Positions 1-5,365 of a DNA stretch of 6,627 bases are shown here, piece after piece. The notes under the pieces are model-generated. The model ran no database searches. It was not told the origin of the DNA and saw only the letters and a list, made by a program, of their open reading frames with translations. A program made the position numbers and the translations under genes. The stretch's first letter is position 1; each line of letters begins with the position of its first letter. Source of the DNA: an uncultured Oceanospirillales bacterium (lineage in GTDB: Bacteria > Pseudomonadota > Gammaproteobacteria > Pseudomonadales > Litorivicinaceae); assembly GCA_913061245.1 (NCBI GenBank), contig CAJXTO010000083.1:1-6627 (forward strand), read 5' to 3'.

Positions 1-137
1 ACTTTGATAAAAAAGCGTGACATAGGCTTCCGTGAACACCCTAGTGTTTGATAGACTCCGCCGCCCAAACTTAGATGCGGTGCCCGACGCGTAACGTGGT
101 TGGGGAAGCGGCATCGATTATACAGAGGATAGAACAG
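1..137 (+). promoter_or_regulatory. Gene-free region upstream of rpmE: probable promoter and leader
   Basis: No convincing coding region lies here. The reading frame of rpmE stays open upstream to an ATG at 75, but the extra residues do not resemble the start of bL31. The best promoter candidate is an extended -10, TG at 49-50 followed by TAGACT at 52-57 (4 of 6 consensus bases), with only a poor -35 (TTCCGT, 28-33). A better -35-like word, GTGACA at 17-22, is too far away. Transcription would start near 64 and give a leader of about 75 nt. In many gammaproteobacteria priA lies divergently upstream of rpmE, so the left edge may also carry signals for a leftward gene. None is clear enough to call. 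Confidence 0.35.
35..48. repeat. Short inverted repeat overlapping the putative rpmE promoter
   Basis: AACAC at 35-39 and GTGTT at 44-48 form a perfect 5-bp inverted repeat around a 4-base centre, ending just before the extended -10 element. The position would suit a repressor operator, but five base pairs per arm can occur by chance. It does not resemble a Zur box, the regulator often linked to ribosomal protein L31 paralogues. Confidence 0.2.
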
Positions 138-353
138 ATGAGAGCGGATATTCATCCAGCATATTCGGACGTAAAGGTTACATGCTCATGCGGAGCAACC
201 TATGAAACACGTTCAACAAAAGGCGAAGATTTTTCAATCGACGTATGCCAAGAGTGCCACCCTTTCTACACTGGTAAGCAGAAAGTTGTTGATACTGGTG
301 GACGTATCGATCGCTTCAACAAGCGCTTCGGTGGTCGAACAATTTCTAAGTAA
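138..353 (+). CDS. rpmE: 50S ribosomal protein L31 (bL31), zinc-binding type
   Basis: Encodes a 71-aa protein of the large ribosomal subunit, located at the bridge between subunits near the central protuberance. The start at 138 gives MRADIHP, the typical bL31 N-terminus, and has an AGAGGA ribosome binding site at 124-129 with an 8-nt gap. An in-frame ATG at 75 would add 21 unrelated residues and has no such support. The four cysteines of the zinc-binding (C+) form are present: C16 and C18 in the TCSCG motif, and C37 and C40 in VCQECHPFYTG. The C-terminal GGRIDRFNKRFGG is also characteristic. Length equals the family norm. The next gene, a nuclease on the same strand, very probably begins inside the last codons of rpmE, and a terminator-like hairpin starts 9 bases after the stop. 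In E. coli rpmE is autoregulated through its leader; the leader here is long enough for that, but no specific structure is established. Confidence 0.97.
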   Translation: MRADIHPAYSDVKVTCSCGATYETRSTKGEDFSIDVCQECHPFYTGKQKVVDTGGRIDRFNKRFGGRTISK

Positions 354-1080
354 AGTATTTGCAAAAGCCGCTGTCATAGCGGCTTTTGTGCTTTCAGGGG
401 CTGCTATTGCAGCGCCTTGCCCTGCACCTCAAACTCTTTCTCCGTTATTCAAAGTCGATCGAGTGATCGATGGCGACACTGTCAAACTTGACGATGGCTC
501 TCGCGTCCGCCTGACCGGTTTCAATACATTTGAGTTAAAAGATTCTGGTTGGAAGCGTGACTATGCGTTGAAGGCCAAGAAACGAGCGATTGAGGTTCTT
601 CCAGAAGCAATTCAAGTCACTCCTTGGCCTGCATCAAAGGATCGATATGGTCGTTTATTGGGCAATTTATGGATGGGAGATGCTTATCTCGGTGAAGTGC
701 TCGTGTCTGAGGGTCTTGCACTCACTGTCTCTGTGCCGCCGGAAAATCGGTTGGTCGCGTGTTTGACACCAATAGAATGGGGCGCGCGTCAATCTCGAAT
801 TGGTGTTTGGTCATTAAGTCAATTACCTGAACCAGCAGAAACGCTTGCAGATGGCGGCTTTCAGCATCGAATTGGTGTAGTTACGAAGATTATAGATACG
901 ACCACTGTGATTCTTGATGGGAATTTGCGTGTGGTATTCCCGGAATCAGACCCTAGCGTCACCGTTGGTGTGCGTTATGAAGTTCGTGGCTGGGTGTCAC
1001 GATCCCCGAAATCTTTTCGGGCGGATTGGCCATGGACACTGAAAATCAAGGATTTCAGTAATCGAGTTAGGGTGTTCTAA
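331..1080 (+). CDS. Secreted thermonuclease-family (SNase-like) protein
   Basis: Predicted exported nuclease of the staphylococcal nuclease family (249 aa from GTG 331), which hydrolyses DNA or RNA using calcium. Residues 1-28 look like a signal peptide with a lysine-bearing N-region, an alanine-rich core and an AIAA cleavage site. The SNase domain covers about 40-165: VIDGDTVKL at 45-53, arginine 60 in RVRL, GFNTFE at 63-68 and the DRYGR motif with the second catalytic arginine. The calcium-binding Asp of the usual DTPE motif is Asn65, and the proline is Phe67. A C-terminal tail of about 70 residues (RIGVVTKIID, then EVRGWV) resembles the extension of Pseudomonas thermonuclease-family proteins next to rpmE. 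The start is uncertain. No ATG lies between the end of rpmE and the domain. ATG 202 is in frame but would overlap rpmE by 152 bases and mask the signal peptide. GTG 331 gives a normal signal peptide but lacks an obvious ribosome binding site; GTG 298 is another choice. The 3' end overlaps mrcA by 4 bases. Confidence 0.85.
   Translation: MVEQFLSKVFAKAAVIAAFVLSGAAIAAPCPAPQTLSPLFKVDRVIDGDTVKLDDGSRVRLTGFNTFELKDSGWKRDYALKAKKRAIEVLPEAIQVTPWPASKDRYGRLLGNLWMGDAYLGEVLVSEGLALTVSVPPENRLVACLTPIEWGARQSRIGVWSLSQLPEPAETLADGGFQHRIGVVTKIIDTTTVILDGNLRVVFPESDPSVTVGVRYEVRGWVSRSPKSFRADWPWTLKIKDFSNRVRVF
362..388 (+). terminator. Terminator-like hairpin after rpmE, inside the nuclease reading frame
   Basis: AAAAGCCGCT (363-372) pairs perfectly with AGCGGCTTTT (378-387) around a GTCAT loop, and C362-G388 extends the stem to 11 bp. 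The A-tract, GC-rich core and T-tract layout is that of an intrinsic terminator. The downstream T-run is weak, however: after the stem comes GTGCTTTC. Placed 9 nt after the rpmE stop it would end rpmE transcripts. The same bases encode part of the predicted signal peptide of the nuclease (residues AKAAVIAAF), so it would act as an attenuator if the nuclease is transcribed from the rpmE promoter. Confidence 0.65.
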
Positions 1081-3500
1081 AACAACTGTTGCGGCGTTTG
1101 GATGCTTTGACCATCGGTCGATGGAATCACAGCCTCTGGCGCAGGATCTTTTGGCGGATTTTCTAAAAGGAAGAACTCTCGCATGGCATTTTTCTGAGAT
1201 GCGCGTGCTTTTGCGCCGGTCTCTGGATCGATGCGTGTAGCCACGACACCCGTAGGCAGCGGTGGTGCATCTTGAGGGATACCCTTTAGGGCGTGCTTCA
1301 TAAACTCAATCCAGATTGGCAAAGCGGCTCGTCCGCCGTATTCGGCTCGCCCAAGTGTTTTTGGTTGATCGAATCCGACCCAAACTGATGCCACCAGATT
1401 TTTTTGGTAGCCGTTAAACCATGCATCGACTTGGTCATTGGTTGTCCCTGTTTTGCCCGCGAGATCCTGACGACCCAGCGATTTTGCTTTTTTCGCAGTC
1501 CCTTGTTGGACGACATCTTTCAGCATGTCGTTAATGAGAAAATGGATGCGCTCATCCAAAACACGCGGCGCAATACGATCGCTGTAGTCGAGTTCGAAAA
1601 AGTCAGATTTGGCAGGGCGTAACCGATTATCGAATTCTAAATCCACTGAAACCGAACGACCGTCGCATTCTTTTTTACACACGGTGACAGGGCGGGTTTG
1701 ATACAACACTGCACCGTCTGCCGATTCGATACGATCAATCAAATGGTTTTTCACTCGGAATCCACCATTCGCGAAAATTGCGTATGTTTCAGCCATCTCA
1801 AGTGGCGTTAGTGAAGCGGTACCGAGTGAAATCGAGAGATCTCTTGGTAACTTGGCAGTGTCCAAACCAAAACGATCTGCGATATCAATGATCCGACTGA
1901 CTCCAAGTTCGCGTACAAGCCGAACCGACACCAGGTTTCTTGACTTATAAAGCGCTGTCCTGAGCCGAGTCGGACCCAGGAATGTTCCACCGGAATTTTG
2001 TGGGCGCCAGTCGGTCGCGCCTTCGGTTTGGTCGAATACGACTGGAGCATCGTTAATCTGGGTTGCTGGAGTCATGCCTGACTCGAGTGCGGCTGTATAG
2101 ATCAGAGGCTTGATGCCGGAACCGACGAGTCGGCCACCTTGCGTTGCGCGATTGAATTTGGATTCAAAATAGTTAAACCCACCAATCATTGCTCGAATAG
2201 CACCAGTATTTGGATCGAGTGCTACAAATCCGGATTCAACCTCAGGTTTTTGCGCGAGCCACCAACGCGTGTCATCTTCCAGAACTCGAATCAGATCGCC
2301 TGGTGCGACGAGTGTTCTGGCGTCGCGAACGCGAGGCCCTATGCTATTGACGCTACGATACTCACGCGCCCATTCAAATCCTTTTTGTTCAATGATGATC
2401 GATTCATCATCTTTGGTGACTGCACGAATGGTTTTGTCAGTAACGGCGACAACAACAGCTGGTTCAAGCGGACCGATTGCATCAACGCTCGCGAGCTGTC
2501 GTTTCCAATCAAATAGTCCTGTGCCAACGAGCGCCTGCTCAACTCCTCGCCAACCGTGCCTGCGGTCATACTCCATCAGTCCGCGAATAACTGCGTCTTG
2601 GGCATATTTTTGTTGTTCGCCGTTGATGGTAGTAAACACGCGTAAGCCATCGGTATATGCACGATCATCGAAGATTTCTAAGGCGATTCGGCGTGCTTCC
2701 TCCGCGACATAGGGAGCTGTGAGATCGAGTTGCACACCATGCAAGGACGCTGTAACCGGTTGTTGAATGGCTTGATTGAAATCGTAGTCTTCGATGAAAC
2801 CTAATTTCAACATGCGCCCGAGAATCCAATCACGACGTTCTTTTGCCCGATCTGGATTTGCGATTGGGTTGTACTTCGATGGTGCTTTCGGCAGCCCTGC
2901 GATCATTGCTGACTGCGCGAGGGTTAGCTCATCTAAATTTTTACCATAGTAAATTTGTGAGGCGGCGTTAACGCCATACGCTCGATGCCCGAGGAAAATC
3001 ACATTGAAATACAGCTCAAGAATTTCATCTTTGCTGAGCGTTTTTTCAATCTCGAGTGCTAACAGAATTTCTCTAAATTTCCGGGCAAATGTCCGCTCGT
3101 GACTTAAAAAGTAGTTTTTAGCGACCTGCATCGTGATGGTTGAACCACCCGACTGAATTTGACCGCTTGAAACGAGTTGCCATGCAGCGCGCGCAAGACC
3201 CAGAGGGTCGATGCCAACGTGGTCTCTGAAGTTATCATCTTCCGCAGCGAGAAAAGCGCGAACAAGATCAAGAGGGACTTCATTGATACTAACCGGATCA
3301 CGTCGTTTTTCACCAAACTGAGCGATTAACTGTCCATCTGAGGTGAAGATCTGGAGCGGTGTTTGTAGTTGCACCGTACGTAATGATTCGACGTCTGGAA
3401 GTCCTGGCTTCAGGTACAGATAGCCGCCAACAAGGACAGCTGTTCCTAATAGCGCTGATGTCAATGCGAGGCTGATTAGAAAACGTATAGGGCCTGTCAC
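1077..3500 (-). CDS. mrcA: Penicillin-binding protein 1A (bifunctional peptidoglycan synthase)
   Basis: Class A PBP, 807 aa, anchored in the inner membrane. It polymerises lipid II (glycosyltransferase) and cross-links peptides (DD-transpeptidase). One TM helix at about 4-29 is followed by the GT51 domain, with catalytic Glu87 in AAEDDNF, the GGSTITMQVAKN motif, then EILELYFNVIFLG and AYGV. The OB-like domain characteristic of PBP1A follows at roughly 300-420. The transpeptidase domain shows S461-G-I-K464, S520-R-N522 and K683-T-G685. All active-site residues are intact and the C-terminus (QQLF) parallels the E. coli ending, so the protein is complete. Start: GTG 3500 is preferred because it aligns with the E. 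coli N-terminus and has GGAAG 4 nt upstream. A TTG at 3545 would add 15 unrelated residues and has poorer signals. A cysteine pair, C608 and C612, sits in the insert before the KTG box. The gene is divergent from the pil-like operon, as in other gammaproteobacteria, and convergent with the nuclease. Confidence 0.96.
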   Translation of the reverse strand: MTGPIRFLISLALTSALLGTAVLVGGYLYLKPGLPDVESLRTVQLQTPLQIFTSDGQLIAQFGEKRRDPVSINEVPLDLVRAFLAAEDDNFRDHVGIDPLGLARAAWQLVSSGQIQSGGSTITMQVAKNYFLSHERTFARKFREILLALEIEKTLSKDEILELYFNVIFLGHRAYGVNAASQIYYGKNLDELTLAQSAMIAGLPKAPSKYNPIANPDRAKERRDWILGRMLKLGFIEDYDFNQAIQQPVTASLHGVQLDLTAPYVAEEARRIALEIFDDRAYTDGLRVFTTINGEQQKYAQDAVIRGLMEYDRRHGWRGVEQALVGTGLFDWKRQLASVDAIGPLEPAVVVAVTDKTIRAVTKDDESIIIEQKGFEWAREYRSVNSIGPRVRDARTLVAPGDLIRVLEDDTRWWLAQKPEVESGFVALDPNTGAIRAMIGGFNYFESKFNRATQGGRLVGSGIKPLIYTAALESGMTPATQINDAPVVFDQTEGATDWRPQNSGGTFLGPTRLRTALYKSRNLVSVRLVRELGVSRIIDIADRFGLDTAKLPRDLSISLGTASLTPLEMAETYAIFANGGFRVKNHLIDRIESADGAVLYQTRPVTVCKKECDGRSVSVDLEFDNRLRPAKSDFFELDYSDRIAPRVLDERIHFLINDMLKDVVQQGTAKKAKSLGRQDLAGKTGTTNDQVDAWFNGYQKNLVASVWVGFDQPKTLGRAEYGGRAALPIWIEFMKHALKGIPQDAPPLPTGVVATRIDPETGAKARASQKNAMREFFLLENPPKDPAPEAVIPSTDGQSIQTPQQLF

Positions 3501-3607
3501 GATGCTTCCATTCCAAGTGTTGGGTCGAAGTGTACCTAAAATCAAAGTCCAATATCGATTTGACAGACTTTAATTTCCTGCTTGGCTCTCCGGAATTGGA
3601 GGAACCC
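3501..3607. promoter_or_regulatory. Divergent spacer between mrcA and the pil-like operon
   Basis: This 107-bp spacer must hold the start signals of both mrcA and the rightward operon. On the plus strand there is a perfect TTGACA at 3560-3565, but 16-18 bases downstream there is only TTGGCT/TGGCTC, a very poor -10. Alternatively TTTAAT at 3569-3574 (5 of 6) could be the -10, with a poor -35 near 3546. On the minus strand I see no good sigma-70 pair. I looked for TGCGA/TCGCA half-sites of a CRP-S competence box and found none. The exact promoters are unresolved. Confidence 0.4.
3598..3603 (+). promoter_or_regulatory. Strong ribosome binding site setting the start of the first operon gene
   Basis: GGAGGA ends 4 nt before ATG 3608. 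It is the best Shine-Dalgarno sequence of the operon. It decides against the longer upstream reading (from TTG 3530), which would add 26 residues with no family resemblance and run into the mrcA start region. Confidence 0.8.
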
Positions 3608-4165
3608 ATGCAAACCGACCCATCATGTCAGTCTCGAGTGTATCTAAGCTCTGATTCGCTTTATTGGATAAATGATGGAGATTGTCACCGCTATCAATTC
3701 GACCGCTTCCCGAATGATATAAAGCCACAGCATGTGATCGTGTCAGAGTTTTGGATCCGGCGAGAGGTATTGAGTGCTCAGCGGGATAGGCATCGATTGT
3801 GTCGACCAGGTTTTGATTATTTCGATTTCGTTGAGAATGAAGAGGCTCTGCAAATGTGCGCAAGTCTTCGGGCTCAAGCTTTTGATGTGCTCTCAACGGT
3901 TTTTGATTATGACTCTCTAGAATCCGTCACCCCGGAATCGGATTGGGTGTGTCAGCATCAGATTGATGGGGTCTTTGCCTGGCATTGTGAATCTGAACGG
4001 ACCGGTTGCCTTGTTTCAAATACCAAGGTGACGCGCGTTGGATTTTGGTTGTCGTCCCAATCAGACAGTCAGTTATCAGCTTGGATAAGTCGCATCGGTT
4101 CGGTTCAGCCAGTCGTTTGGTCAATTTCTCCGAAAGATCTTTTGTTAGGACAATTCCCGTGCTGA
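3608..4165 (+). CDS. pilM: Small diverged protein at the pilM position (PilM/HofM-like, tentative)
   Basis: A 185-aa protein with no signal peptide or membrane segment, so probably cytoplasmic. I do not recognise it by sequence. Its place, first in an operon divergent from mrcA and directly before a pilN-like gene, is that of pilM, whose product is an actin-like ATPase binding the cytoplasmic tail of PilN. PilM is usually about 350 aa and E. coli HofM about 260, so this would be a strongly reduced version. Weak hints are a beta-strand-like N-terminus (VYLSSDSLYWIND, 11-23) where PilM has its first nucleotide-binding strand pair, a hydrophobic strand HVIVSEFWI (42-50), and FDYDSLES (99-106), which recalls an FDY element in HofM. 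No clear phosphate-binding glycine motifs are visible. It has eight cysteines (7, 26, 65, 84, 115, 127, 134, 185), many for its size. The stop overlaps the next gene by 7 bases. A lineage-specific unrelated protein is the main alternative. Confidence 0.5.
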   Translation: MQTDPSCQSRVYLSSDSLYWINDGDCHRYQFDRFPNDIKPQHVIVSEFWIRREVLSAQRDRHRLCRPGFDYFDFVENEEALQMCASLRAQAFDVLSTVFDYDSLESVTPESDWVCQHQIDGVFAWHCESERTGCLVSNTKVTRVGFWLSSQSDSQLSAWISRIGSVQPVVWSISPKDLLLGQFPC

Positions 4166-4650
4166 ATCTCACACATTGGCGAGGGTCCTTGATACGCAAG
4201 CGCTATCTGTGGTGCCTGCGATGGTGTGCTTTTTTGACGATCAGCTTGGGTTCTGTTGCTCTGTCTGCATGGGTAATGCTCGCGTCACTGATCCAAGATC
4301 TGCCGAATCAATCTGCAAAATTAGAGGTGCTGCGACAAACCAATGATCAATTGGCTGCTGATTTGATGGCTGATCGCGAGTTAGTCAACGCGCTCACAGA
4401 GTCCATCGATGGACAAGGACAGCAAGTAGCGCAGCTGTCTTCTCGATTGATGCGGTTAGACCAGTTGAGTGTTGTAGGTTCTTTGCGACTGATTTCAGTG
4501 GTTGATGAGTCTGCGAAGACAACGGTGCGCATACAACTTGGGGATCTGAGTCAACTTGATCAGATGGTTACTCACTCTGCGTTTATGGTGCGCTCAGTCG
4601 ACCCAGGGGTTCATGCTGTTGTAGCCGAACTGGAACTGTCTGATGAATAG
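4159..4650 (+). CDS. pilN: PilN/HofN-like type IV pilus alignment protein
   Basis: A 163-aa bitopic inner-membrane protein. The N-terminus LNLTHWRGSLIRKR (2-15) matches the PilN cytoplasmic signature (INLLPWR followed by basic residues), which in known systems inserts into a groove of PilM. One TM helix lies at about 22-44, then a periplasmic heptad-rich coiled coil (about 48-95: LEVLRQTNDQLAADL onward) and a small alpha/beta domain (about 98-163) like the ferredoxin-like fold of PilN. In T4P machines PilN pairs with PilO. The GTG start at 4159 is chosen because it puts the motif at the very N-terminus and has AGGA at 4147-4150, 8 nt upstream; earlier in-frame starts lie deep inside the preceding gene. 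GTG overlaps the upstream stop (GTGCTGA), indicating translational coupling. Length is slightly below HofN (about 180) and PilN (about 190-200). The 3' end overlaps the next start by 8 bases. Confidence 0.82.
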   Translation: MLNLTHWRGSLIRKRYLWCLRWCAFLTISLGSVALSAWVMLASLIQDLPNQSAKLEVLRQTNDQLAADLMADRELVNALTESIDGQGQQVAQLSSRLMRLDQLSVVGSLRLISVVDESAKTTVRIQLGDLSQLDQMVTHSAFMVRSVDPGVHAVVAELELSDE

Positions 4651-5365
4651 CTGTCCCATGTGGATCGTTCGATACACCAACCTTATCTTGATCTGTTGGT
4701 TTTTCTGCGTGAGCTTGGGACTTGGTTTGTTGGTTGTGAAGCCAACATTTGATCAGTATGTCGGCCACCTCATCGAGGATCGCCAACTGATATTTGAGAC
4801 ATCGCGAGCAACAACCCAGCGCGAAGAGAAGATTCTGCTTGAAGCGAGGCTTTCTGAACTTAAGAGTGCAATCTTACCACTTGATCCGATGATCCTTGCT
4901 AATCAGCTCAATCATATTGGTGATGTCATGCAAGTGACGGCATCTGTTGACCGATGGACGTTTCAAGTCGATGTGACAGATCACCCTAATCCATTCGATC
5001 TTTATCGCTTGCTTGGCCAAGCCTCTGGGCTCGTTATTGAAACAATCGAGTTTCAGTCAGCCGATCAGCGAACAACAGTGCGGGCATCATTTAAGCCTGA
5101 AAAGAATGTACGTTGGCATGTTCATGCACCTCAAACTGTTGTCAACGTGACGGGCATTCAATTTGGCCAGATGACCGAGTGTCCGTCACCTGTTCTAAAG
5201 GCTCAGTTCGGGGATCGGTTGTTGGTTGAACTGCTTCCATCTCAAGTCCAGCGTCTCCGGCCTGGAGATTGGATTGACCGCGATTGGCGACTTTTGGCGT
5301 ATCGAGATCAACACTTTATTTTCAAAAATTCATTAGGGCGAACATGCGTACAGAAAAGCTCGTAG
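4643..5365 (+). CDS. pilO: PilO-PilP (HofO-HofP-like) fusion protein
   Basis: A 240-aa inner-membrane protein that seems to join two neighbours of the pil operon. Residues 1-7 are cytoplasmic and 8-32 a TM helix. Residues 40-75 are a probable coiled coil, and about 100-150 a ferredoxin-like PilO domain (DLYRLLGQASGLVIETIEFQ then TVRASF), comparable to HofO, which ends at about 146 aa. Residues 156-240 resemble the PilP/HofP beta-domain: LRPGDWIDRDWRLLAYRDQ (205-223) is the turn that in PilP reads like VxxGDYLGxNxGxV, followed by a strand and RTC. C180 and C235 could form a disulfide like the cysteine pair I recall in HofP. No separate PilP with lipobox exists between this gene and the secretin gene. 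PilO pairs with PilN, and PilP links the inner complex to the secretin, so both functions could sit on one chain with the TM replacing the lipid anchor. ATG 4643 overlaps the pilN stop by 8 bases; its Shine-Dalgarno is weak, consistent with coupled translation. Confidence 0.7.
   Translation: MNSCPMWIVRYTNLILICWFFCVSLGLGLLVVKPTFDQYVGHLIEDRQLIFETSRATTQREEKILLEARLSELKSAILPLDPMILANQLNHIGDVMQVTASVDRWTFQVDVTDHPNPFDLYRLLGQASGLVIETIEFQSADQRTTVRASFKPEKNVRWHVHAPQTVVNVTGIQFGQMTECPSPVLKAQFGDRLLVELLPSQVQRLRPGDWIDRDWRLLAYRDQHFIFKNSLGRTCVQKSS

Noticed and set aside
75..137. N-terminal extension of bL31 from ATG 75
   Set aside because: The 21 extra residues do not match the family, whereas ATG 138 has a good ribosome binding site and the standard MRADIHP start.
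202..330. Upstream extension of the nuclease gene to ATG 202
   Set aside because: It would overlap rpmE by 152 bases, add residues unlike any nuclease and place the hydrophobic signal segment in the middle of an N-terminal tail. The frame is simply open there.
1005..1021. 7-bp inverted repeat CCCGAAA/TTTCGGG inside the nuclease gene as a terminator for mrcA or the nuclease
   Set aside because: No T-run follows on either strand, and the repeat lies within conserved coding sequence.
1298..3316. Several 70-147 codon open frames on both strands inside mrcA
   Set aside because: They are out of frame or antisense to a fully intact, well-conserved gene and show no recognisable domains or ribosome binding sites.
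3501..3545. Longer mrcA start at TTG 3545
   Set aside because: It adds 15 residues absent from known PBP1A proteins; GTG 3500 has a better ribosome binding site and aligns with the E. coli N-terminus.
3501..3607. CRP-S (TfoX/Sxy) competence site before the operon
   Set aside because: No TGCGA-N6-TCGCA or similar paired half-sites were found in the spacer.
3608..4165. Frameshifted full-length pilM
   Set aside because: Only about 560 bases separate the operon start from pilN, half of what pilM needs, and no neighbouring frame continues PilM-like sequence.
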